A DNA stretch of 64,000 bases from an uncultured Lachnospiraceae bacterium (GCA_910579935.1 CAJTVQ010000017.1:1-64000), one strand, 5' to 3'. Positions 16,366-24,726 are shown, numbered from the stretch's first letter. The notes: generated by a model not told the origin, from the letters alone. Numbers and translations are program-made.

Positions 16366-16836
16366 ATGAAAAAGATTATATTAATGGGACGGAGTGAATG
16401 CGGGAAGACAACACTGACGCAGGCGTTAAAGGGGGAGCACATTCAGTATCATAAGACGCAGTATGTTAACTATTTTGATGTAATCATCGATACGCCGGGT
16501 GAATATATACAGACGAAGCAGCTGGGATATGCGCTGGCATTGTATGCTTATGAAGCGGATGTGGTGGGGCTGCTTTTGTCTGCAACGGAGCCGTATTCTT
16601 TGTATCCTCCGAATATTACCTGTATGGTGAACCGGGAAGTGGTGGGGATTGTGACGAAAATAAATGAGGAGAATGCGGATGTGGAAAGGGCAGAGCGGTG
16701 GCTGCGGCTGACGGGGTGTGAAAAGATATTTTTCGTGGATTCCAAAAAGCAGGAAGGGATTGCCGAACTGTTGGAATATCTGCGGGAGGAAGGGGATGTG
16801 ATGCCTTGGGAAGGGAAGGGGGGAAATGCGGATTAG
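16366..16836 (+). CDS. eutP: EutP/PduV-family microcompartment-associated GTPase
   Basis: 156 residues from the ATG at 16366 (GGGAGAGCCGG upstream). The P-loop is MGRSECGKTTLTQAL, the switch region has IDTPGEYI, and the base-recognition motif is VTKIN. This is the EutP/PduV family of small GTPases found with ethanolamine and propanediol microcompartments; PduV has been linked to shell movement and EutP to acetate kinase-like activity, so the exact role is unsettled. Its presence confirms that the 15.7-20.5 kb insert still holds part of the microcompartment locus. Confidence 0.88.
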   Translation: MKKIILMGRSECGKTTLTQALKGEHIQYHKTQYVNYFDVIIDTPGEYIQTKQLGYALALYAYEADVVGLLLSATEPYSLYPPNITCMVNREVVGIVTKINEENADVERAERWLRLTGCEKIFFVDSKKQEGIAELLEYLREEGDVMPWEGKGGNAD

Positions 16837-16865
16837 CGGGGAAAAACAGCTTATGGACAGGTATT

Positions 16866-16910
16866 GGCCGAAGCTGTTGTATGATTTTGCAACAGCTTCG
16901 TGCCGGTTTT
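16866..16910 (+). terminator. Stem-loop after eutP
   Basis: CGAAGCTGTTG / CAACAGCTTCG forms a perfect 11-pair stem with a ten-base loop, 33 bases past eutP and directly before the convergent SDR remnant. The T-run is weak (TTTTATCC). Confidence 0.6.
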
Positions 16911-16913
16911 ATC

Positions 16914-17835
16914 CTACCTGCCTTCCCTGACTGCCCGCTCTGTCATCTTTGCCATCATTTTACCGATAAAAAGAGGCTGGCGGTAAGTGAATTTCATCTG
17001 CATGGTTTGGCTGAAGGAATGGCAGATAACAAATTTGTCAGACCGGATATGGTCAGCCAGTCCGTATCCGACTTTTTGGGCATCCGCTTTCAATTCCTTC
17101 GGAACGGGAAGCCCTGAAGCCGACCTGGTGTCTGTCAGCGGCGGGTGGAATAAATGGAAGGAAATCCCGTATTCCGCATTCTCTATTTCAAGGCATTTCG
17201 CCAAAGATTCCAAGGCGCCTTTGGAAGATGCATAGGGCGAGATGTTTGCAAATCCGGTGACGCCCACTCCTGAACTGGTAAAAATGATGCGTCCGCTTCC
17301 GGCTTTACGCATATGCGGGAGCACTGTTTTCACTAAGGAACTGTTAAGAAATAACTTTACACTTTGACGCAGGATGAGTTCACAAAGGCAAGGCGGAAGA
17401 TGGAGTCGATGCGGGCATCGACGACTGATGACAACGCGGCATTTGCGGACTCAGACAAGTCAAATGTAAAGATTTATTTCTTAACAGTTCCTAACCGCAG
17501 TGCGCCGAAATAATTGATATCCATGACTTTCCGGTATACCTCATAGTCCGTGTCCCTTTCGTTTTCAAACGTACACAGACAGGCATTATGTACGGCAATG
17601 TCTATCGTACCGAACTGTCTGACTGCCTGTGCCACGCCGTTTTCGATGCCGGAAAGGTTCTGGGCGTCCGCGGTCACGGGGGAGAGCGTATGGGGATATT
17701 TTTCCCTCAGTTTTTCCAGGGCATCTGTCTGCAGGTCCAATATGGTTACGGAATTTCCAAAACCGCGGTATAACCTTTTTGGGAAAACAGGTCTAATGCA
17801 GCATTCAGTATTTTTGTTTTGTTTCGCTCATGGCT
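16914..17835 (-). pseudogene. tetR-SDR remnant, interrupted by MITE copy 2
   Basis: On the minus strand the first codons read as a TetR N-terminus (KTKILNAALDLFSQKGYTAV) that is fused by deletion, out of frame, to a short-chain dehydrogenase lacking its first Rossmann strand. The SDR part has the NAG-like HNA, a Ser in FTSSGVG and the catalytic YASSK (Tyr and Lys present). Inside it, at 17334-17494, lies the 155-bp element flanked by TAA on both sides. Removing the element and one TAA joins NYFGALRL to VKTVLPHMRK in frame. So a regulator gene and a reductase gene collapsed by deletion, then took the insertion. Not functional. Confidence 0.85.
17337..17491. mobile_element. 155-bp MITE-like element, copy 2, with TAA target duplication
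   Basis: Exact reverse complement of copy 1 at 15737-15891. It is bounded by TAA at 17334-17336 and TAA at 17492-17494, a clean 3-bp target duplication inside the SDR sequence. Three-base TNA targets are known for some IS5-group elements (IS1031 subgroup), which might supply the transposase; none is encoded in the window. Confidence 0.9.
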
Positions 17836-17846
17836 TCTCCTTTTAC

Positions 17847-17885
17847 CTAACAGTTGTTAGATAGATTTTACCTGACAACTGTTAG
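17847..17885. promoter_or_regulatory. Paired palindromes, likely TetR operator remnant
   Basis: CTAACAGTTGTTAG (17847-17860) and CTGACAACTGTTAG (17872-17885) lie just upstream of the tetR-like start on the minus strand, spaced about 25 bases. They look like the autoregulatory operator of the lost TetR gene. Confidence 0.55.
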
Positions 17886-17957
17886 AATGTTAAGCGAATT
17901 TGGCGGGAATTATGAAATGGAAGGGAATGGTTTGGCCGGAGCGGCAGTTCCCCCTGT

Positions 17958-19571
17958 TTACTCATTCCTCATTCCGGAAAGGTAATAAAAACAGGTATTC
18001 TGCGGTTTCCACAGCGTGCGTTTATATCCGCCCCCATAAGATTCATCAAAGGTTTCCGTACTTGCCGCCAGCACGATTCTCCCGTCCGGAAGTGCGCAAT
18101 ACCTTGCATCTTCCACTGCGCAGGGCATTTCATAGGCAGGTGTCTTATGTTCGGCCGCTGATTCACCCAGATTATAATTAAAGATACCGTCAAATCCCCA
18201 GAATACAAAATCCGTGTCCGTACCGGCTGCCAGGACTTCGACTAAAATGGTTTCCTCCGGCAGAATTCCCATATAGATATCTTCCAGCCGTCCCTCATCC
18301 GTATTAATGGACGCGATTCCCATCTCCCGCTTGTCGGACAGGGATTTTCTGGTAAGGATCACGGTATAAGCTTTCCCGTCTTTTCCGATATCCAAGCCCC
18401 CCATGCCATGGAATTGGTAGTCTCCGGATGATATAACGGATACCTGCTCCCCGTTTTCATCCAGCACAAGTATCCCGCTGGCGCTGGACATAACACCGTT
18501 CAGAACTCTCAGATAAATACGGCCTTGTGAATCCACAGCCATCCGGTTGATCCAGTTTCTGTGCGCTCCTTCGTACTTTGACAGGTTGATTTCCTTCAGA
18601 AGATTACCATCCGGATCCAGTTTCCACAGCACAGGCGTTTCTGCGGGGAGAGAATATTCACTGTCTGCGTCATCCATTTTCCTTTCCGTATCTATTTTCA
18701 TCCCGGCTGCATAAACATTTTCCTCCTGATCCACATACAGGCATGAAACGATGGTTTCGTGATCAAATCCGTCAAAGAATACTTCCGAATCGTCTCCTCC
18801 GATTTCCATTTTGTGAACTGTGTTCCAGCCCCCCAAATAAATATATTTTTTTCCGGCTGCCATGGATATGACGGACAGGTCTCCGGTATAGGCAATGGTC
18901 AGCTCCTGATCAGGTTCCCAAACGGCATCGCTGTTTAGTACGGAAGACTCCGTGAAGGTTTCCGGTTCTTTCGGGGATGCTGCTTCTTTAGGAACCTCTG
19001 CATTTCCGGAAGCAATCAGCTCATTCATTTTCTGCAGACTGTAATCCCGTTTGTTCCTGAAATCGATGATCTGCAACAGCTCCTCGTCGCTCATTTCTTT
19101 TTCCGGAAAAAAGAAAGTTCCGGTTTCCGGATAATAGGATACATTTTTTCCTTTATACTGCCCGGGCTGTTCGATCAATGCAATTTCTCCTTCCGGAAAG
19201 CGCCCTTTGGTCTCATACTCTTCTTTCAGCTGTTCCATTCGCTGCTTTTCTGAATCAGAAAAATACCGGTTATAATTATCGTTGGGAATTTTCCGGGCAG
19301 ATATCTGTACAAAATATTCTTCCAATTTCTCACGGTTTATTGCCTCCATTCTCTCCCTCAGGATTCCAACGGAAGCGGTTGCCGTAACGGACAGCAGCAT
19401 GATCATTGCCGCAGCCAGAACAGCTGCTTTTCGGATATTCATTTTATAAATTCTTTGCTTGGACGGAAGGCTGTCAAGAACATCCACCACCCTTTTATTC
19501 AGTGTCTCCGGCAGCTTCATGCTTTCCCGTCCGGCCATTTGAAAAAGTTTCTGATCAAATTTATCATCCAT
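17958..19571 (-). CDS. Anti-sigma-factor-like membrane protein with predicted beta-propeller ectodomain
   Basis: 537 residues. The N-terminal 40 residues are cytosolic, a single membrane segment follows (AAVLAAAMIMLLSVTATASVG, about 49-69), and the remaining large domain is extracellular. From about residue 220 on it shows repeated short strands with patterns such as YIYLGGWNTVHKM, VYAAGMKID, IYLRVLNGVM and GKAYTVILTRKS, as in NHL/YncE-type propellers. It is directly downstream of an ECF sigma factor gene on the same strand, so it is most likely its cognate anti-sigma or a sigma-controlled sensor. No ligand is evident. Confidence 0.7.
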   Translation of the reverse strand: MDDKFDQKLFQMAGRESMKLPETLNKRVVDVLDSLPSKQRIYKMNIRKAAVLAAAMIMLLSVTATASVGILRERMEAINREKLEEYFVQISARKIPNDNYNRYFSDSEKQRMEQLKEEYETKGRFPEGEIALIEQPGQYKGKNVSYYPETGTFFFPEKEMSDEELLQIIDFRNKRDYSLQKMNELIASGNAEVPKEAASPKEPETFTESSVLNSDAVWEPDQELTIAYTGDLSVISMAAGKKYIYLGGWNTVHKMEIGGDDSEVFFDGFDHETIVSCLYVDQEENVYAAGMKIDTERKMDDADSEYSLPAETPVLWKLDPDGNLLKEINLSKYEGAHRNWINRMAVDSQGRIYLRVLNGVMSSASGILVLDENGEQVSVISSGDYQFHGMGGLDIGKDGKAYTVILTRKSLSDKREMGIASINTDEGRLEDIYMGILPEETILVEVLAAGTDTDFVFWGFDGIFNYNLGESAAEHKTPAYEMPCAVEDARYCALPDGRIVLAASTETFDESYGGGYKRTLWKPQNTCFYYLSGMRNE

Positions 19572-19633
19572 AATCTCTGTTCCTTTCGATTTCTTTCTAC
19601 TCCTTTTGATTCCTTCCTATTCCTGACTCTTTC

Positions 19634-20122
19634 TTACCATGCATTCCCATCTTGTTTGTCCAGCATTTCCCTGAGCTGGCGTTTACCCCTGGAAAGTCTG
19701 GATTTGACAGTTCCTTCTTTTACTTTCAGAACCTGTCCGATTTCCCTGATGGAAAGCTGCTCATAATAAAAGAGTATGATGACTTCCCTGAACACTACAT
19801 CCAGCTTCATTACAATATCCCATAATTCATGATGCTCATCTTCAAAGAGCGGCAGCAGTTCCTCCAGGTATTCGGAAGGAAAGGTTCTTTTTCTCTGATT
19901 ATAAATCTTTCTTGCCTCATTGGCTGTGATCTGCATGATCCATGCCTTAAACTTTTCGGTATTTCTGAGTTTGCCAATATTTTCATATGCCCGCAGTATC
20001 GCTTCGCCCACAGCGTCCTCAGCATCCTGCCGGTTTTGCAGTATGCCGGCCGCAAGCCGGTACATATTCGGGCTGCACGCCCGGATCAGTTTACTGAATT
20101 GTTCTTTCTCCATTTCAGCCAC
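19634..20122 (-). CDS. ECF-type RNA polymerase sigma factor
   Basis: 162 residues from a GTG at 20122 with GGAGG 10 bases upstream; an ATG three codons later (20113) is an alternative. Region 2 (ILQNRQDAEDAVGEAILRAY ... FKAWIMQITANEARK) and region 4 (YYEQLSIREIGQVLKVKEGT followed by VKSRLSRGKRQLR) are clear. It forms an operon with the membrane protein gene 63 bases downstream. It would direct a small regulon in response to an envelope or extracellular cue. Both genes lie inside the microcompartment locus but read against it; nothing shows that they regulate it. Confidence 0.9.
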   Translation of the reverse strand: MAEMEKEQFSKLIRACSPNMYRLAAGILQNRQDAEDAVGEAILRAYENIGKLRNTEKFKAWIMQITANEARKIYNQRKRTFPSEYLEELLPLFEDEHHELWDIVMKLDVVFREVIILFYYEQLSIREIGQVLKVKEGTVKSRLSRGKRQLREMLDKQDGNAW

Positions 20123-20208
20123 GTTCCCATCGCCTCCTTTGTCAGCCGGTTTCTGCCTATTAGATAGGGCATACCGAAAAAAGGTTCCTGAAATTACAGA
20201 AGTTTTTC

Positions 20209-20353
20209 CGTTACTATTCATAGTCGAAATGCGCATAAACTGCGCATTTACGACCCGATACTTGGATCGTGCAGGCATTTGCGCCTCGCCGCAGGCGACT
20301 TTTCATGCGCAAATGCCGTTACTATGAGCAGCTGAAAGCTGCGAATAGTAACG
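20209..20353. repeat. 145-bp palindromic repeat element with three inner hairpins
   Basis: Ends are CGTTACTATTC and GAATAGTAACG (11 bp exact inverted repeat). Inside are AAATGCGCA/TGCGCATTT (20227-20249), GGCATTTGCGC/GCGCAAATGCC (20274-20317) and GCAGCT/AGCTGC. The first 16 bases after the terminal C recur alone at 30973-30988. It has no ORF. It may be a second MITE family or a structured repeat of the REP type. Confidence 0.65.
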
Positions 20354-20466
20354 TTTTCCATATATAGCAAGTATATATCATTTTGCGGATATAAAACGGC
20401 CAGATCGGTATGTATGGCCTGCTAAATGAAGATTCCATGTAATTCATGAATCAAATGCCTAAAAAC

Positions 20467-20493
20467 AACACAAAAACAAGTTGACCCATGTTG
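20467..20493 (+). promoter_or_regulatory. Composite motif shared with the first GRM promoter, candidate operator
   Basis: AACACAAAAACAA, eight bases, ATGTTG. It overlaps the -35 box of the downstream promoter, which suits repression. A further CAACACAAAACCAACAAAG stretch lies at 20522-20540. Confidence 0.55.
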
Positions 20494-20509
20494 AATTTAG
20501 TGGTATTAT
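20481..20509 (+). promoter_or_regulatory. Promoter of the main microcompartment operon
   Basis: TTGACC (20481-20486), 17-base spacer, TATTAT (20504-20509), 68 bases before the aldolase gene. Confidence 0.7.
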
Positions 20510-20577
20510 AAAAACACAATCAACACAAAACCAACAAAGTGCATATCACATATAAATTGAAGGAGGAAAAAGGTATT

Positions 20578-21384
20578 ATGCAGAACGAGTACGAAATTAA
20601 GAAGGAAATGTGCGAGATCGGAAAGCGGGTTTACAACCGCGGGATGGTGGCTTCCAATGACGGCAACTTTTCGGTGAAGCTGAATGACAATGAATTTTTA
20701 TGTACGCCTACGGGAGTGAGCAAAGGGTTCATGACACCGGAATATATCTGTAAAGTGGATGCGGAAGGAAAAGTAATTCAGGCGAACAAAGGCTTCCGCC
20801 CGTCTTCCGAGATCAAAATGCATATGAGAGTATATAAGGAAAGACCGGACGTGCGTTCCGTTGTACATGCCCATCCTTTGTATGCCACCAGTTTTGCCAT
20901 AGCAGGAATCCCCCTGACCCAGCCGATCATGCCGGAAGCGGTCATTGCCCTGGGATGTGTTCCGATTGCCGAGTACGGCACTCCTTCCACCGAGGAAATT
21001 CCGGATGCCGTTTCCAAATACCTGCAGTATTACGATGCGGTACTCTTGGAAAACCACGGCGCCCTGGCATATTCCGATTCCCTCCTGAATGCATATCACA
21101 AGATGGAATCCGTGGAATTTTATGCACGTCTGCTGTACCAGTCCAAAGTGCTTGGCGGCCCCAAGGAACTGTCCCAGGCACAGGTGGAGAGATTATATGA
21201 GATCAGAAGACAGTTCGGCATGACCGGAAAACATCCGGCAGATCTGTGTCCGAACAAGAAAGCGGGAAAACCGAGCTGCCATAGCTGCGGAAACTGCGGG
21301 ACAGGCAGTGCCGGGGCAGGAAGCGCAGATGCGGAACTGGTAGCTTCCATCACAAAGAAAGTCATGGAGCAGCTGGGAATATAG
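20578..21384 (+). CDS. fucA: Fuculose-1-phosphate aldolase with C-terminal encapsulation peptide
   Basis: 268 residues; AAGGAGG precedes the ATG at 20578. Class II aldolase fold with zinc ligands in VHAHPLYAT and ENHGAL. It would cleave L-fuculose-1-P (or rhamnulose-1-P) to DHAP and lactaldehyde. After residue 222 a linker with CPNKKAGKPSCHSCGNC and Gly/Ser-rich sequence leads to the final helix AELVASITKKVMEQLGI, an amphipathic encapsulation peptide. Location of the aldolase in the lumen is the hallmark of GRM5 loci. The four Cys in the linker (two CxxC steps) are unusual and may bind a metal. It is the first gene after the second promoter. Confidence 0.9.
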   Translation: MQNEYEIKKEMCEIGKRVYNRGMVASNDGNFSVKLNDNEFLCTPTGVSKGFMTPEYICKVDAEGKVIQANKGFRPSSEIKMHMRVYKERPDVRSVVHAHPLYATSFAIAGIPLTQPIMPEAVIALGCVPIAEYGTPSTEEIPDAVSKYLQYYDAVLLENHGALAYSDSLLNAYHKMESVEFYARLLYQSKVLGGPKELSQAQVERLYEIRRQFGMTGKHPADLCPNKKAGKPSCHSCGNCGTGSAGAGSADAELVASITKKVMEQLGI

Positions 21385-21431
21385 AGAACGGTTGGGAAGG
21401 TATCTGAACGGTTACCGGAAATGAGGAAGCC

Positions 21432-21938
21432 ATGGAAGAGCAGTTGATTCGTCAGATTGTAGAGCAGACGGTAAGGCAGGCGGGAAATGCAGCGAAACCG
21501 AAAGAAGCGGCGGCAGGAGACTCCCTGACGCTGGACCAGGCCAGGAAACTGGCAGGGCTGGTGGAACGGAAAGCGGATGAGATGGGGTTTCCGGCAGTCA
21601 TAGCGGTGGTGGACAGGGCAGCGAGGCCGGTGGCCATTCACTGTATGGACGACGCTTATATAGCCAGCTTTGATATCGCGCTGAATAAGGCATATACTTC
21701 GGCCGGACTGAAAATGTCCACGGCGCAGCTTGGCAGGCTGAGCGCGCCCGGACAGCCGCTGTATGGGATACAGAATACCAACGGAGGCAGGATCGTGATC
21801 TTCGGCGGCGGCGAAACGCTGGAACGGGACGGCAGGATCGTAGGCGCCCTGGGGGTGAGCGGCGGTTCACTGGAACAGGATACGGCGCTGGCGGCCTACG
21901 GGAAAGAAGTATTCGGACAAATGGACCGGAACTGGTGA
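21432..21938 (+). CDS. GlcG/HbpS (PduO C-terminal-like) protein with N-terminal encapsulation peptide
   Basis: 168 residues. The N-terminal helix EEQLIRQIVEQTVRQAG is a typical encapsulation peptide joined by a Lys/Ala linker to a DUF336 domain (SLTLDQARKLAGLVERKADE ... AVVDRAARPVAIHCMDDAYI). The domain matches HbpS/GlcG and the C-terminal half of PduO; some members bind heme or cobalamin. The adenosyltransferase half of PduO is absent, in line with a B12-independent pathway. Its function in such compartments is not settled. It is spaced 47 bases after fucA. Confidence 0.85.
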   Translation: MEEQLIRQIVEQTVRQAGNAAKPKEAAAGDSLTLDQARKLAGLVERKADEMGFPAVIAVVDRAARPVAIHCMDDAYIASFDIALNKAYTSAGLKMSTAQLGRLSAPGQPLYGIQNTNGGRIVIFGGGETLERDGRIVGALGVSGGSLEQDTALAAYGKEVFGQMDRNW

Positions 21939-21975
21939 AACAGACAGGTGATAGAATAGGGAAAGGGATGAGAAC

Positions 21976-23364
21976 GTGGCAGTAAATGAGCAGCTGGTGC
22001 AGGATGTGGTAAAGGAAGTGGTTGCCAGGCTGAAGATAGATGCCGATCCGGGCGGAAGCCGGGGCGTATTTGCGGATATGAATACGGCGATCGAAGCGGC
22101 AAAGCAGGCACAGAAGAAAGTCCAGACCATGTCCATGGACCAAAGGGAAAAAATAATTACCATTATCAGGCGAAAAACGAAAGAAAATGCCGAAGTCCTC
22201 GCACGTATGGGTGTGCAGGAAACCGGTATGGGCAATGTAGGGCATAAGATATTGAAACACCATCTGGTGGCGGAACGGACCCCCGGTACGGAAGATATTA
22301 CAACCACCGCCTGGTCGGGCGACAGAGGGCTGACACTGGTGGAAATGGGGCCTTTCGGGGTGATCGGAGCCATTACTCCGTGTACCAATCCGTCCGAAAC
22401 CATCATATGCAATACCATCGGTATGCTGGCGGGCGGCAATACGGTAGTATTCAATCCCCACCCGGCAGCCATCAAGACTTCGATATTTGCCATTCACATG
22501 ATGAATGAGGCTTCCGCAGAAGCAGGCGGGCCGGACATAATTGCCTGTACGGTGGAAAGGCCCACCCTGGAAACAAGCAGCATCATGATGAAGCATAAAG
22601 ATATTTCGCTGTTAGTGGCAACCGGAGGACCGGGTGTGGTAACGGCGGTACTTTCCTCCGGAAAGCGCGGCATCGGGGCAGGAGCGGGAAATCCTCCGGC
22701 GCTGGTGGATGAGACGGCAGATGTGAGGAAAGCGGCAGAAGATATTGTAAACGGATGTACGTTCGACAATAATCTTCCCTGCATCGCGGAAAAAGAAATC
22801 GTAGCGGTAGACAGCGTGGCGGATGAACTGATGCACTATATGGTGAACGAGCAGGGCTGTTACCGGATCAGTAAAGAAGAACAGGATAAGCTGACCGGCG
22901 TGGTACTGACACCGAAGGGGCTGAACCGGAAATGCGTGGGAAGAAGCGCAAAGGCACTGCTTGGCATGATCGGCGTGGAAGTACCCGACAACATCCGTTG
23001 CATCGTATTTGAAGGAGAGAAAGAGCATCCCCTGATTTCCGAGGAACTGATGATGCCGATTCTCGGAGTGGTAAGGGCGAAGGATTTTGACGACGCGGTG
23101 GAAAAAGCAGTCTGGCTGGAACACGGCAACCGCCATTCCGCCCACATCCATTCCAAGAACGTGGATAACATCACGAAATATGCAAAAGCCATTGATACGG
23201 CGATTCTTGTGAAAAATGCACCGTCCTATGCGGCGTTAGGCTTTGGCGGCGAAGGTTATTGTACCTTTACCATTGCCAGCAGGACAGGCGAAGGGCTGAC
23301 CAGTGCCAGCGCATTTACGAAGAGAAGACGCTGCGTGATGTCAGACAGCCTTTGCATCCGGTAA
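21976..23364 (+). CDS. pduP: CoA-acylating propionaldehyde dehydrogenase
   Basis: 462 residues from a GTG at 21976 with AAAGGGATGAG upstream. The N-terminal NEQLVQDVVKEVVARLKI is an amphipathic encapsulation peptide, followed by a linker and the aldehyde dehydrogenase fold. The catalytic Cys is in FDNNLPCIAEKE. It oxidises propionaldehyde with NAD+ and CoA to propionyl-CoA inside the lumen. The C-terminus ends TKRRRCVMSD, near the TRxRRC ending usual in PduP/EutE. Partners are PduL (CoA recycling) and the alcohol dehydrogenase (NAD+ recycling). Confidence 0.92.
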   Translation: MAVNEQLVQDVVKEVVARLKIDADPGGSRGVFADMNTAIEAAKQAQKKVQTMSMDQREKIITIIRRKTKENAEVLARMGVQETGMGNVGHKILKHHLVAERTPGTEDITTTAWSGDRGLTLVEMGPFGVIGAITPCTNPSETIICNTIGMLAGGNTVVFNPHPAAIKTSIFAIHMMNEASAEAGGPDIIACTVERPTLETSSIMMKHKDISLLVATGGPGVVTAVLSSGKRGIGAGAGNPPALVDETADVRKAAEDIVNGCTFDNNLPCIAEKEIVAVDSVADELMHYMVNEQGCYRISKEEQDKLTGVVLTPKGLNRKCVGRSAKALLGMIGVEVPDNIRCIVFEGEKEHPLISEELMMPILGVVRAKDFDDAVEKAVWLEHGNRHSAHIHSKNVDNITKYAKAIDTAILVKNAPSYAALGFGGEGYCTFTIASRTGEGLTSASAFTKRRRCVMSDSLCIR

Positions 23365-23441
23365 GAAGCAGGAAAAAGTTAAGAAATCAGAGAGCAGATA
23401 GAAAAGTGGAAGTTTCGGAATTCAGAAAGGAGACATCATCC

Positions 23442-24659
23442 ATGGGCAATATCAACACAGCCGATTTGGAAGCGGTGGTAAAGCAGGTGCTGGAAAGCAT
23501 GATGGACCGCGGTATGACAGCAGGTGCAGCCGCAGCGTCAGGCACGCAGGGACAGATACCGAAGACGGCAAGAGTAGCCATGCTGACCGCATTGGAAAAA
23601 TATGAAGTAAAAGAATTTCCGATTCCCGAAGTAGGGGACGGGGATATTCTCGTAAAGGTAGAGGGCTGCGGCATCTGCGGAACCGACGCCCATGAATTCA
23701 AAAAAGACCCCTTTGGATTGATCCCGGTAGCGCTTGGACACGAGGGAACCGGAGAAATCGTGAAGATGGGCAAAAACGTAACGAAGGACAGCGCCGGAAA
23801 ACCTTTAAAAGTGGGAGACAAAGTCGTTACCTGTATGATTTTCAAAGACAATCCGGACATCACCATGTTTGACCTGAACAAACAAAACGTAGGGGGCGCC
23901 GATGTATATGGACTCCTTCCCGACGACGACATTCATTTGAACGGCTGGTTTTCCGACTACATACTGATTCGGGAAGGTTCCACGGTATTCAACGTCAGCG
24001 ACCTGGATTTGAAATCAAGAATCCTGATTGAGCCGTGCGCGGTGCTGATCCACGCAGTGGAACGGGCAAAATCCACGGGAATCCTCCGTTTCAACAGCCG
24101 GGTAGTGGTACAGGGCTGCGGTCCTATCGGATTGATCTGCATCGCCGTACTGCGTACTATGGGAATCGAACATATCGTAGCGGTGGACGGGGAACAGAAA
24201 CGTCTTGATTTTGCCAAAGAAATGGGCGCGGAAAAATCGGTAAGTTTCAAGGAGCACAAAGGAATCGAAGCGCTGACCAGCGCCGTGGAAGACGCATTCG
24301 GCGGGTATCCCGCAGATTTTGCCTTCCAGTGTACAGGAGCGCCGGCCGCACATTCCAATATTTATAAATTCATCCGCAACGGCGGCGGACTGTGCGAACT
24401 GGGATTCTTTATCAATAACGGAGACGCTACCATCAATCCGCATCTGGACATCTGTTCCAAAGAGCTGACCATGGTAGGTTCCTGGGTATACACCCTCAGG
24501 GATTACGCAACCACCTTTGATTTTCTGAAGAGGGCGAAGGGCATCGGGCTTCCGATCGATAAACTGATCACCCATGAATTTCCTTTGGAAAAGATTAACG
24601 AAGCCCATGTGACGAATCTGAAGATGGAAGGACTAAAGATTGCCATTATAAACCGGTAA
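23442..24659 (+). CDS. Zinc-dependent alcohol dehydrogenase with N-terminal encapsulation peptide
   Basis: 405 residues from the ATG at 23442 (AAAGGAG upstream). Residues 5-20 (TADLEAVVKQVLESMM) form an encapsulation helix followed by an Ala/Gly-rich linker. The MDR fold starts near residue 46, with catalytic zinc site GCGICGTDAHEF and GHEGTGEI, and NAD-binding motif VVQGCGPIGLICIAV. It would reduce propionaldehyde to propanol and regenerate NAD+ in the lumen. Many microcompartments use an iron PduQ enzyme instead; a zinc MDR enzyme is the version seen in GRM5. Lactaldehyde reduction to 1,2-propanediol is an alternative or added role. Confidence 0.87.
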   Translation: MGNINTADLEAVVKQVLESMMDRGMTAGAAAASGTQGQIPKTARVAMLTALEKYEVKEFPIPEVGDGDILVKVEGCGICGTDAHEFKKDPFGLIPVALGHEGTGEIVKMGKNVTKDSAGKPLKVGDKVVTCMIFKDNPDITMFDLNKQNVGGADVYGLLPDDDIHLNGWFSDYILIREGSTVFNVSDLDLKSRILIEPCAVLIHAVERAKSTGILRFNSRVVVQGCGPIGLICIAVLRTMGIEHIVAVDGEQKRLDFAKEMGAEKSVSFKEHKGIEALTSAVEDAFGGYPADFAFQCTGAPAAHSNIYKFIRNGGGLCELGFFINNGDATINPHLDICSKELTMVGSWVYTLRDYATTFDFLKRAKGIGLPIDKLITHEFPLEKINEAHVTNLKMEGLKIAIINR

Positions 24660-24726
24660 ACCAGCAGAAACGATGATTGGCTGATAAGAAAATAGATGAT
24701 AAAGGTAAGAAAATGGAGATAAAGGT

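Noticed and set aside
21598..22596. A 332-residue open frame on the minus strand
   Set aside because: Antisense to the GlcG-like and pduP genes; composition is that of a shadow frame.
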